Assembly (NCBI GenBank): GCA_001632425.1
Contig: KV425552.1
Coordinates: 314,899-378,898 of the forward strand
DNA length: 64,000 nt
Reading direction: 5' to 3'
From: Neolentinus lepideus HHB14362 ss-1
Lineage: Eukaryota > Basidiomycota > Agaricomycetes > Gloeophyllales > Gloeophyllaceae
The notes under the pieces are model-generated. The model ran no database searches. It worked only from the letters and a program-made list of their open reading frames with translations, and had not been told where the DNA came from. A program made the translations under genes and the position numbers. This document shows positions 45,664 to 57,715 of this stretch, piece after piece. Numbering within the stretch: the first letter of the stretch is position 1; each line of letters starts with the position of its first letter.

Positions 45664-47689
45664 CTAATCCTTCTTCATAGACACGAATATCCATTTGTCC
45701 TTCCTCTTCGACCCACCTCTTTCTCCTGCGTCTCCACCAGAGCGCCGGACCCACTCTGCGCCAGAGGCGAACTCCACGCGTGTCAGCGCAGTGTTGCTCT
45801 TGGACCACGAAGCAAGGAGCGAGCGTTCCCGCGTGTGCTCCTTCGACGCCGAGCCTTCCTCCGCAGGCTCTATGAAGCTCATACACGAAGGCGACGGAGA
45901 TGCTATGCTGAACACGCTCTGAGCAGATGGAGAGAGGAGCTGTAATGTTTCGACCTCGTGGGGGAGAAGCTTGGGTACAGGCTTGCGCTTTATGGAGTGC
46001 GCGGATTTTTTGGAGCTCAATGACGGCGAGGCTTGAGGGGAAGCGCTGGACGTTTTGGAAGCAGTTGTATTAATGGATGCTGATACCGATGGTGCGCGTG
46101 AAGGAACGAGCGAAGGCGACGAAGGCGTAAATAACACTGGTGGTGAATGCACCAGCAAAGATGATGCGGGGACTTGGAGTCTCAACGTCCGTAGAACTGT
46201 AAACCGAGGTAGAATGGCGGAAACTTGCTTGTAAAGGACCTATGAACGCATCATTAGCATACCGTACTACCATTATTCCCTTCTTCCGCCCAGGACACTT
46301 CGGAAATAGCGCGGGGATAGACTAAAGAGTAAACAGTTCACGTACCAAAGCACTTCCTGTCGCCCACCGTATCTGCAACTCTTCCACCATAGTCGCGCAC
46401 TCCTTCTCCACAGCTCCTAGTACTCTCTCGACTGTCCGACGATCTACAGTCTCCTGGAACGACAGACACAGCTTGGTCACGCGCTTGCGTGCTTCTGGCA
46501 AAGACGACATTATTGTGCTCGGACGCAAACCATCCATGAGTGTTTCATAGATATTAATGGTTATATTAGTAACGGGGCGAGTAGGAACGAGGAATTCGAT
46601 CAGTGGCGGAGGGATGATTAGAGTTGATAGAAGAGGTAGAACTGAAGGATCATTACTTGGGATAAGATCGTCGGGTTTGATACGCAGGTTGGGAAGAGAT
46701 AAAGACTTGATGCTCGGCTGTTTCGCGAGCAACGCGAAGAGCGTCGTGAGGTCTTCCTGAGATAAGATTGTATCCGTTAATGTCAAGGAGGTCAGCTGCG
46801 ATTCCAAGGCACTGCCCACTCGCGACACTCGCCCCGTCATTCTCAGAGGCAAGCGAGATAGTGTGAGGACCTTGAGGTCAACCATGTTCCGGATGGCCTT
46901 GAACAGAATAATGTCCGCTTCGACATCGTCTTTCTCCAGTAGGCATGTGAAAGCATGCACGCAATGCGCTGCCTCGCTAACGCGCCCAAGGGTGTCTAGG
47001 CACGAATGCACCTTCGCACGGGGCAACTGTGCTAGATTGAGTTCTCGGTATAAGACATGACGAGCAGCGCCCAGGAATGCCTTGGACACTTGCGCAACTT
47101 GGGTTACCATCCCGTGAGGAAGATGACCCATAATCGCGAACAGGACGTGATCCGGCAGGACAAACGGCTGCAGCGGTCGCGGGGGCCGCACATACGGGCC
47201 TGTCGTAGGGGTTGGAGGAAAACTCGCAAGTAGCAGCGGAGAGCTGACACATCGTGTCCTCCGCTTATTCACGATCACCGACGGCCTTCGCACCGCCCTT
47301 TGTCCACTGCTGAGTGCAACCGAAGGCTCAGATGCAGTATGTCGCCCATGCCCCACGCACGAGATCTCAGAATCTGATGACGTGGAATCCTTCCTCTCGC
47401 CTAGTCCACTCGGCCGGCGAATCGAGGGCTCATACTCCTGGCTGTCGTCGCTCCCGTTCCACGTACTGTATCTCGCTGCATCAGTATCGCGCCGTTTTGA
47501 CGGGCGGTCAACGATTCCCCGTACAAAACTCTTTGATCTCGAGTCGCCCTTGCCTTTCTCTCGAAAGCTTTTGCTTGAGAAGATCTTGGTAACGCGAGTT
47601 ACGATACCCTTGTACTTGCTTGCGTCCGATGAGGTAGAAGTGGTGTTGAGTGAATCCAAGCGCGAACGGCGACCGTTAAGGAATGACAT
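45664..47689 (-). CDS. F-box-like protein with LRR-style C-terminal region (hypothetical)
   Basis: Two exons (46346-47689, 45664-46239) give 639 aa. The first 170 residues or so are Ser/Arg-rich and disordered. Then comes an F-box-like helix set, LPDHVLFAIMGHLPHGMVTQ followed by VAQVSKAFLGAARHVLYREL. A stretch with repeated Leu spacing (LKVLTLSRLPL, QLTSLTLTDTIL, SIKSLSLPNLRI) suggests short leucine-rich repeats, as in fungal F-box proteins that recruit substrates to SCF ligases. The tail is Ser-rich and ends KWIFVSMKKD. The ATG at 47689 is used because the ORF upstream opens only with TTG. Substrate unknown. Confidence 0.8.
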
Positions 47690-48420
47690 ATAAACGAGTG
47701 AACGGGTGGTCAAGAAACGAAGCGAAGGAGACTATATGAGATGTGTTCCAGGGACCATAGAGTACATGTTCAAGACCGCGTGTGTAGCAGCGGTCTACGG
47801 TGCCTATTTCATGCCCGAGATTGACAAGACCCGAAATACCTCGGAAAAGGCATGCCTGAATCTTACCATTCTCTTTGTACTTGTCTCTAGTATTTGAAGA
47901 TTCAAAAATCCATCTTTCAGTCCTCATGTGCTGAAGAATTGTACCAGATGTATAAGGAATTTATGAAGCTGCCTCGGAGGTGGTGTATGGCGAGACATCA
48001 TGGTGGTGGAACAGGGGAAAGGAAAATTAGAGACACGTGCTTGTTCAAGCCTACTTTTATACGAGAGTTGACATCTGTCAGAAATCACGTATTGTGAAGA
48101 GATGATGAGTGGTATTCGCTTGCTGAAAAGAGCAGTGATAGTGCCTAATTGGGACGATTGTGATCGTGGGAACGTAGAGGCTTTGTGCCCCTTCTTCTCT
48201 ATAGATTCCATTATACATATCTCGTGCTTACTTACTGTATTTTCCCCCTTCAAGCTCAAGTTCCATGCATGTCCGTATTGCTCATGGTCCCGGGTCTGGC
48301 TTGACATCCATTGAAGCAAAATCATCCATGCAGATTTCAGCTTGTTCTTCGCATCACAAAGGACTCCAGGTATCGGCGGGCTCATGCCCTTCTATGCTTG
48401 GGTAAACTGGAACGGCATTG
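47690..48420. other. F-box gene promoter and edge of repeat block
   Basis: 731 bp upstream of the F-box gene. Small ORFs on both strands show no recognisable product. CG dinucleotides are still common here and fall away to the right. Confidence 0.4.
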
Positions 48421-50460
48421 CTGACTACATGGATGAGACTGTTGGATGATCGGAACCATGTCAATGGGTTCAGTAGATTGAGGCACCCCCTGCGAACTTG
48501 AACACTGCAGGCATCAGAATTCAACCATTCCTGTCATGTAAAGGCCATCGACACAGTAGCGGCGATGCAGGATTTGACCCCCTCATTTTGCTTCATTAGA
48601 CTGCAACCCAGAGTGCATGATGCATGCCCACGACTCTCACAAATGCACCCTCATTCAGAGATCACAACTGCTGAATACTGCCACGAAAGCCTCCCCATTC
48701 GACAGACAGTCATGTGCCTAGTGTAATTTGGGCACAGCTATACATGCTTGTAGGCACATGTTGGTCCTAGTTGACAGAAAGCTTGAAGGCAAACTGTTGT
48801 TGTACCCATAGGGATAATCCGATTTTTGCAAGCTCATACATCTCTAGATATCCTGAGCTGGCCCTTCATGGGACAAATGATTGACCATTGAGGGATCCTT
48901 GTTCTTTTCCCCAATTTGCTTTTTGACATGGCATTTAAGCTGGAACCAGTCTGAGCCTCTTTGGACATGTGTTGAACTGGTGTCGACACAGTGCACATCA
49001 GTGTAAGCACACACTGATCTATCACCGTCTCCCTTGCACTAATCCTTCTCCATTGGTCTAGTAGTTGTGTGCTATGCCATGAGTAGGCTAATCTGCATCA
49101 AGGACTGCAATTCTCCTCTCCAACATGCAAATAGGATTACGTGAGGCAGAAACCAACTCTGATTTCCTCCAAGGATTTCTTCCAAAAATCCACTAGTGGT
49201 CATGCAGGTGAGTGGCACTGTGAATCATGGATGGTATTAGAGGTAGCCAATCACTGCAATACCTCAAATTTGGTAACACTGGCATAGCAGGTCAATGCCA
49301 AGCAGTTGGACTCAGAAAAGGACTGACACATTGAGTGTAGCTTGGTGATACCTCACCTCAGCTGAGCAACTGGTAATGATATATGATGGTTTTTCAAAGA
49401 CCTTGCATCACCTACTCCTTGAGTTAGGCTATTAATATCTTTAGATTCATAACCTCAAGTGCTCATAAAACTAGTTGGACAGATCCATGTGGAAGAGGGT
49501 ACTGTAGTTTGCTTAAATTGTAAGCATGTTTATCCAATATTCAGTAGCAGTCTGGATATGGTGAACTATTATGGCTCCCTTTCCTGTTGTTGAGCTAACA
49601 CTATCTGCTCTAGCTTCTTGCAGAGCATGAAATTGGTTAATACATGTCAATGGCAACAGCATTAAGTGCAATGCACATCACTTTTCACACAAACTTCAGG
49701 GAGCATTTTCTCTGTGGAGAACATAGGATGATCAGCAGTAGTCTGCCACTGTGGTGATTCCATGTATGCAAAGTGCAGACTCAATCACACCTCAGACATG
49801 TGCAGATCAGCCTTGAGCTCACTCTCTCATTGTGATGTCCTTGTGACGTGGGATGAGGCAGCAAGACACCCTCTGAATACCACCTGTCCACGTTGATGTC
49901 TCCCAAAAGTTTCTTCTGTTACCTTAGGAAGTCATTTCAGGAGCATTACCACTTTTCTGGCTATTCCCAAATGAATGTGGTATATCCCAGCTAATGGATC
50001 ACAATCCATACTGGTTGTGCAAGGCTTAACTAGTTAACTGACCAATCATAAGTACACAATTGTCTTGTCATCCTATTAACCTTTGTACTGAACCTTCCTG
50101 AGTTGATTCAGTCTACAGATATGGAGTCTAGCGAGGGAACTCAATGCCTAGCCACATAAATAATCTTGCTTCCCTTCATGAACCCACAATCTCCATGCTT
50201 TCCATGCCTCACTGCCAGCCACCATAGAACGATATACCAGTATTTATGACCAAATGCAATGCTGTGATGGGCATCTGAGCTGCTTACTGAAACTCAGCAC
50301 AATGTCCAAGTGCATCAGTTGTAGCAGGTGTGTGGCTTGGAGCTCAGATATGAAGTACATCGGAGCATGGAGATGTGTCGGAGGTGAATGGAAGTGGTGG
50401 AGTGCTCCGAGAAGTCATTAGAAACACCAAAAATGCATTTTCAGAGGCTAGCTGCACCTG

Positions 50461-51279
50461 AGGCCTATCAACGTGAGTCACAAGATGGATTTTCGAAGAA
50501 AACTCTGACGCGAGACTGAAATCTGAAGAATGTGGTGAAGATGACTTTTTGTACAAACAGTAGAGTAATGTCTTAAATACAAGAGAGCGATTGCTCTATG
50601 TCTGATCCTATCTACCTACTACCACGAGTCGTGCCTCTGCTCAGCCTCACATCCATATGACTTGTACTGCCTTGCTCCTAATCCACATGCGATCCTCGAC
50701 CAGTACCCCTTGCAACCAACTCTAGCATGCATGCCACTCCGCGGACGGGAGCCAGTCGGGTGTGTCTTGACTTTGTGTTAGATTGCTCCTCCTTGATGAT
50801 CGGTGGCGGCATATGCTGCTGATGCTAGCACAATCCTGCCAAAAGAGGGATAAAGGGCGGGGCTGCTATGTGGTGCAGCAGTGCTGTGATAGCCATAGTC
50901 GCGCCATGTGTCGATGCGCACTGCATGCATAAGGAAAGTCGTGCCAATAGAACTAGCGCTGATCTGAAGCAACGGTGGGCTGTACACCATATGGAAAGGT
51001 GCCCTGAGACACCACCTCAGTTCAGACCGCAGTAACAACGCTGGCCGATGCATGCTGAAATGCCGATGACTTGACTGAATGACGTTCAACTGACCAAGCT
51101 ACCGAGGAGCCATCCTAAGTGTGCTGAGGAGCCGAGAGCCTTGTCACTGGGGCATAGGGTCGCTAGTGTGCAGAGTACCAACAGTGTGCTATTGAGTCGC
51201 TAAGTCGCCGTTCCCACGAAGCGCGCAGAATCACCCTAAATCACATTTTCTGGGGGTCAGAAGCCAACGGGGCCTATCA
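50461..51279 (+). mobile_element. Repeat unit copy A (5'-truncated)
   Basis: Part of an arm (homologous to 52118-52432) joined to the internal segment. It ends ggggcctatca at 51279, like the copy ending at 54240. A minus-strand ORF of 103 codons (50778-51089, starting MNVIQSSHRHFSMHRPALLL) is shared with the other two copies. It interrupts the upstream part of the kinase relic. Confidence 0.75.
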
Positions 51280-51611
51280 CCGGTTAAGAACTCACCAGAG
51301 AGTTATTCACAGAACTCTATCATGGGGTGAGTCAGTCTCAGCTAGTGCTCGATTGTCATTCTGGCACAGCTGCACAGTGCAATGTCTTGGTTGACACCAA
51401 ATGCAATGCTCAGCTGACAGACATTGGCTTGTCCCTCATGTTTAGCAGAAATAACTTTACTACAGCCAATCCAGCCCTGGTGAGCAGATGGCAGGCACCT
51501 GAGTTTCTGCAATTTGAAGGGCCTGAGGATGCTAGTGCATTCACCTTACCATCAGATGTCTACTCATTCAGCATGCTTTTGATCGAGGTACACCATCACC
51601 TCTTCCATCTT

Positions 51612-54240
51612 CACGTTGATATGCACAGACACACGACGAAACCTGCTGAAATGAGACCTAAAGTGTAGACACAACCACAAAGCAAACACCAAAGCCCTTG
51701 GTGTCAGATGGCTGTGAGGCCCGGGGTAGCGAAGGGTAATGTAGTTCAGAGGGGATGGGTGTAGGTGAGATGTATAGTTGGGGCTAAAGGTAGGTGCCAA
51801 GTCGCTACTCGGTGGCAGTCTGAGGGTTGCAGGTGATGCTATGCGCTATGTAGCGCTATGTGCACAGCACTGTGTAGGCACTATACGATGCTCCTCCTGC
51901 TCGGCACTATGTGGTCTTCAATGCTCTATAGAGGAGCGCTACTTGTAGTTGCTATCTCTAACTCGAATGTGTATAGACTCTGGTTAGCACTACGCTACAG
52001 TGCACGGGGCTGTCTAGGAGAAAGGAACTTATAAGGGATGGCTTACGAACAGCGACGCTACACTGGTGTACTCTGTCACTATCTCTGGGTGAAGTCGGAG
52101 GTATGCAAGAGTACCTAAACGCGAGTCGCAAAATGGACTTAGAAGAAGCTCTGACGTGAGACTGGAATCTGAAGAGTGTGGTGAAGATGACTTGTTCTAC
52201 AAACAGTAGAGTAATGGCTTAAATACAAGAGAGCGACTGCTCTGTGTCCGATCCTATCTACCTACTACCACGAGTTGTGCCTCTGCTCAGCCTCACATCC
52301 ATACGACTTGTACTGCCTTGCTCCTAATCTGCATGCGTTCTCTGACCAGTACCCTGTGTGACCAACTCTAGCATGCATGCCATTCCATGGATGGGAGCCA
52401 GTCAGGTGCATCTTGACTTTGTGTTAGAACGCTGATAGGCCCAGTTGGCTTCTGACCCCAGAAAACGCGACTTAGGGCGATTACGCGCACTTCATGGGAA
52501 TGGCGACTTAGCGACTCAATAGCGCACTGTCGGTACTCCGCGCACTAGCGACCCTACGCACCAGCGACAAGGCTCTCGGCTCCTCGGCGGACTTAGGACG
52601 GCTCCTCGGTAGCTCGGACGATGGACGTCATTCAGTCGAGTCATTGGCATTTCAGCATGCATCGGCTGGCATTCTTACTGCAGTCCGAACTGAGGCGGTG
52701 TCTCAGGGCGCATTTCCATATGGCATACAGCCCGTCGTCGCCTCAGATCAGCACAAGTTCTATTGGCGCGACTTTCCTTATGCGTGCAGTGTGCATCAAC
52801 ACATGGCGCGACTGCGACTATCATGACACCGCCACACCACAGAGCAGCCCCGCCCTTTATCCCTCTTTCAGCAGCATCGCGTTAGCATCAGCAGCATAGC
52901 CCGCCCCTGGATCATCGAAGAGGCGTGCCCTAACGCAAAGTCAAGACACACCCGACTGGCTCCCATCCGCAGAGTGGCGCGTGTACTAGAGTTGGTCGTG
53001 CAGGGTATTGGTCACAGAGCGCATGTGGACTAGGAGCAAGGCAGTACAGGTCGTATGGATGTGAGGCTGAGCAGAGACACAATTCGCGATAATAGGTAGA
53101 TAGGATCAGACACGGAGTAGTCGCTCTTATGTATTTAAGCCATTACTTTACTGTTTGTACAACAAGTTATCTTCACCACACTCTTCAGATCTCAAACTTG
53201 TGTCAGAGCTTTTCTTTAGTCCGTCTTGCGACTCGCATTTAGGTACTCTTGCGTACCTCTGACTTCACCCAGAGATAGCGACAGAGTACACCAGCGTAGC
53301 GTTGCTGTTCGTAAGTCACCCCTTATACGTTCCCTTCTCCAAGACAGCCCCGTGTGCTGTAGCGTAGTGCTAATCAGAGTCAATATACGTCTGAGTTAGA
53401 GATAGCGACTACCAGTAGCGCTCCTCTATAGAGTATCGAAGACCGCATAGCGCCGAGCAGGAAGACTATTGAACAGCACCTATACAGTGCCGTGCATATA
53501 GCGCTACATAGCGCATAGCGTCACCTTCACTCTACAGACTGCCGCCGAGTAGCGACTTGGCGCCAACCGTCCTTTAGCCCCACCTATACGTCTCACCTTC
53601 ACCCATCCCCTCCGAACTATATTACCCTTCGCTACCCCAGGCCTCACAGCCATCTGACACCAAGGGCTTTGGTGTTTGCTTTGTGGTTGTGTCTACACTT
53701 TAGGTCTCCTTTCCACGGGTTTCATCATGTGTCTGTGTGTATCAACATGCCTCTTTGATGATCTGGGGGTGGGCTATGCTGCCGATGCTAGCGTGATACT
53801 ACTGAAAGAGGGATAAAGGGCGGGGCCACTCTGTGGTGCAGTGGTGTCGTGATAGCCGTGGTCACACCATGTGTCGATGTGCACTGCACACATAAGGAAA
53901 GTTGCACCAATAGAACTAGTGCTGATCCAAAGTGACGGCGGGCTGTATGCCATATGGAAAGGTGCCCTGAGACACCACCTCAGTTTGGACCGTGGTAACA
54001 ACGCCGGCCAACGCATGCCAAAATGCCGATGACTCGACTGAATGACGTTCCACGTCTGAGCTACCAAGGAGCTGTCCTAAGTGTGCTGAGGAGCCAAGAG
54101 CCTTGTCGCTGGTGTGTAGGGTCACTAGTGCACAGAGTACCGATAGTGCGCTATTGAGTCACTAAGTTGACGTTCCCATGAAGCACGCGGAATCACCCTA
54201 AATCGCATTTTCTGGGGTCAGAAGCCAATGGGGCCTATCA
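51612..54240 (+). mobile_element. Repeat unit U2, split in two by unit U1
   Basis: Arm 51612-52432 plus internal segment 53750-54240; the two parts would join to about 1.31 kb. Its ends (gttgata near 51615 and tatcaac at 54236-54242) form a short inverted repeat. The internal part carries the minus-strand ORF 53774-54067 (97 codons). It is inserted in a kinase intron and is more CG-decayed than U1. Confidence 0.7.
52433..53749 (-). mobile_element. Repeat unit U1, full length, CG-rich
   Basis: A 1317 bp inverted copy of the same unit, placed at the arm/internal junction of U2. Internal segment 52433 to about 52905 carries the ORF 52621-52899 (92 codons, MDVIQSSHWHFSMHRLAFLL); the arm runs about 52910-53749. 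Aligned against U2 it keeps CG where U2 has TG or CA. I see no transposase in the unit, so it is presumably non-autonomous. Target duplication could not be resolved. Confidence 0.72.
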
Positions 54241-55306
54241 ACGTCATGATATTAATGAACTTATGGGGCAGATGATCACCCTCAAGCCACCCTTCAGCCA
54301 TCGCAAGCAAGACATGACTGTCATTTTCAATGTCATCAAGGGTGCGCACCCTCAGAAGCCTATAGACATGGATGACTGCTGTGAGGAATTGTGGCATCTG
54401 GCTGGGGTATGTTGGAATGAAGACCCTTCAGTGCGATTGACTAGTACTGTGGCTGCCGATCAACTGCGAGAAATGGATGCTCCAGAGAATATAGATGCAG
54501 AGGACCTTCATTCATAGATCTCTACATTGTTGGTTCTGTGCCTGTTCCCTGATTCTTCTGAATGATACCCACAAATCTATCTATCCAGTACCTTGCCAAT
54601 CTCCCAACAGACTTCATATATAATAGTGCCACTAGCCATATTATAACAGGAAATTGAAATCAAGCTGTATGGAAATTTCAAGCAATCACTATGATCTTCA
54701 TGTTGGTAACACCCAATTAAGCATTAGAATAATTGGTATCCCATGACAGTATGTACAGCCAACTAGTAGTGTTGTCACAGATTGACTGCGAAGAATGGAC
54801 ACCATAAAAAGCACATTTGCAGAGGACTAGCACTATACATATGCTGTGGAGCTCTTTGCTCCAGAGACTACCCCCATGCCCTCCTTCAATGAACTGTCCT
54901 GAACTCTTCTGGGACAGAATCTGTTTATTCATAAGCTCCCCAATCACCCTGAACAGACTTCACAACTAGTTTGGTCAGCTCCTTCATGGTCCTCAGACAT
55001 TTCAACACAGAATCAGATAGGCTTGTTTTATGAGCAAATTTTATCATATGATCCAAAGACTCACACTGCTATGTTTGCACATGTATCAGAAAGATGAAAT
55101 ACGGTGCAGTATACATCTGACATGACAGAACGTGGAGACAAGGATGTATAGCTCCATGTTTGTACTATGGTTCGGACTGATCTGAACATAACTGCTTCCC
55201 TGGTGATCAGGCCTTATGCCATTGACCATATGTGAGAGTAAATGTTGGAAGAACCATATTCATAAAATCTGTGGCAGAAGCATCAGGAAAATCCTCCACA
55301 GCAAAT

Positions 55307-55324
55307 TAGACAAAATTTTGTCTA
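55307..55324. repeat. Perfect 18 bp palindrome in MITE-like sequence
   Basis: tagacaaaattttgtcta is its own reverse complement. Downstream to about 55420 the motif (g)tctaatt recurs in both orientations, and attagacaaaatt recurs near 58300. These may be pieces of a short hairpin transposon. Confidence 0.6.
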
Positions 55325-57544
55325 GTTAGAGACAATTAGGTGTATCATTCCATTACGTCTAATTGTATGGTTCCCACCAGCCCCCTGGACAATTATGTCT
55401 AATTAGCACAGATTTTACATCATTATGTCATATTGAAACAAGCATTATTCATGTATTGTTCCTCCATCCATCAATGAACACTGCAGTTTAAAGATGCAAA
55501 AGATAAGATCTTGTATTGTCTATAGTCTACAATACATAAGCTAGAGTACACTAATGATACCTAACCTACTCCACCAATGAACCCATCAGACTGCTACCTA
55601 GATACCAGATACAGACATGATACCAACCACTGAATAAGACATGTTCATGTCTTTTCCTGGTAGCCTGAACCTCCACAAGTGCCAAGTCTGCTTGGTGACC
55701 CTGCAGTCATGATGCAGACCATGCAGTGCATGCCCAGTGCTGTGCAGCAGATGTGATGGGGTCGGGTGGGTGCCATAGCCTATCACAGAGTTTGTATGAG
55801 CAAAGGAGAGAGGGATGAGGTGTGCACGTACAACAAGTGGGCATTGAGTATTGGACATGGTGGGGCCAGATGGGGAATGGTCATGTACAGCACGATCAGC
55901 ATGAACCTACAACAGTCATGAGTACATGAAGACTGAAGAAAAGAGGAGGCATATGACTTGATCAGTGCCACTCACCTGCTTCCTCGCCCTGCCTAATAAA
56001 CATAGAAAGCAGAGTGAATGTGGTGTGATGCACATGCAGTCAATGTACAGAGAGGTAATTATGAGCACGCATGCTGCAAGTTGCACTCATGGCATGGCAT
56101 GATGAAACATTTGCTGCTGGTAAGCCAGGATGGTTGTTGACAGCACTGCGCTCAATCATTTGCACTAAAGGCACCAATGCAGCTTTGTTGACAAGACAAA
56201 TTGAACAAAGAACAACGTATGGGGTAAACACATTCAAACATTCACAGGGTTGACACGTTCAAACATTCACAGGGTCCCTCACATGTCTCATGACCATATA
56301 TGCCCAGTGAGCTTTTCATATGGGCAATGGGCTGTCAATAGATAGTAATCATGAGGCTCCCAAGCAACTAGTACTCACCTACTCTGAGCATCTGCATTCT
56401 ATCAATGGCCATCCTAGCAGCCCTAAGCAGATATCTGGTGGGACATGGGCAGCTGAGGCATAACAGAATGAATGTGTAAGGAATAAAGGGAAGAGAAGAG
56501 AGTTGCAACCAATGCAAGCATTTAGTTGGAGCAGTGATACACCCTATGTGTCTCCAGGCTCAGAAAATGCATTTTTGGCACTTTTGCGCTATTTCTCACA
56601 CTATGTGCGATAGCACAGGGCTCCCGGTCTGGTGGCACAAGCAATATTCGAGTTTTTATTGATTTTTTCAGTTATTTCCTGCACTCCTTGACACTTCAAT
56701 CTCATTCAGCAGGCGCTCCACTGCATTATGTAAGTGAGCGCACCCATCTTGACAATAGCAGCGGTGCTGTGGTATCCTTCCAACAAGTGGCATAGTGCGG
56801 CAGTGTTGCACTGCTTCAGCTGCAGCTGGCAGTGTGGTCTCTATCAAGCTCAAGTCATTCCAAGGCTGTGCATGCATTGCAGCCTCCACCTGGAGCAATA
56901 GCACTTTTTGATGCAATGCTGTGCACTTTCCCACACTTCTTTTGGTATGTGGTGGCCTGTGCATATGGACACTGTAGCTTACAGAGATTGTTCCCCCTGT
57001 CTGAGGTTTGAGATAGATCAGTTTCAGGAGTAGTTTCATTTTGTTAGCATATGGCTCTTGGTTCATTTGTCTACCCAGTAGAGTACTTTAGTTGGACCTC
57101 CTGTAGGCAGACAAGGCAGGCAACAGGCAACCCAGTCAGTCCTCCCTGCGCAATCTAGTGTTCCCATCTCATTCCTGCGTCTATCTCTGAGCTTCCTGTG
57201 TCTTGCATCCTTCCTCCGATCTCTGTGTCACTATCCCTCTGCCTACGATAAGAGCACCATGTCACTATCATCGCTATATGTCGCTAGAGCGCTACATTGC
57301 TATCTCGCCAACTGCTAATAGGGCGCTGTGTCACTATTATCGCTATACATTGCTATTGTCACCAACCCTTTGCCCACTCTGCATGTTCAACTTCTATAGT
57401 GCGCTGTGTTGCACCTTGTCACTTTCTGATCAAGTTCTATTTTTAGCCTCCCATCGCTATTCCGTAGCTATTCTTCTGCTTCCCACTTCGCATCGCAGTA
57501 TTTTTCTTGGTTTTTTTCATATATGTCGCATTTGTGGTTTGCAG

Positions 57545-57715
57545 TCTTGGCCCTATCCTTCCATTTACTCCCTCTGAACTATCTATTACCCTTCAACTCC
57601 CTGGACCTCACAGCCATCTGACACCAAGGGTTTGGTGTTTGCTTTGTGGTTGTGTCTACCCTTTAGGTCTCATTTCTGCGGGTTTTGTCGTGTGTTAGTG
57701 TTCATCAGCAGAGCT
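57545..57715 (-). repeat. Arm end of the same repeat family (copy D)
   Basis: About 170 bp matches 53590-53749 in the same orientation, sharing cctcacagccatctgacac and tttgctttgtggttgtgtct, and ends near the same terminus. Upstream sequence (57200-57540) has a similar gctat-rich texture but no clear alignment. Confidence 0.7.

Larger units (their letters stand above)
51280..54517 (+). pseudogene. TKL kinase relic with transposons in an intron
   Basis: Three exon pieces remain: an exon tail 51280-51326 (VIHRTLSWG, a damaged HRD loop), 51378-51587 (CNVLVDTKCNAQLTDIGLSL, SRWQAPEFLQFEG, SDVYSFSMLLIE) and 54272-54517 (MITLKPPFSHRKQDMTVIFN, CCEELWHLAGVCWNEDPSVR, then a stop). Splice junctions lie exactly where the intact kinase at 60306-61600 has them. 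The intron between the last two exons is 2684 nt because a repeat unit, itself split by a second unit, sits inside it. The catalytic Asp of HRD is lost and DFG reads DIG. The N-lobe is missing, cut off by copy A. Both large exons remain open, so the loss may be fairly recent. Confidence 0.75.
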
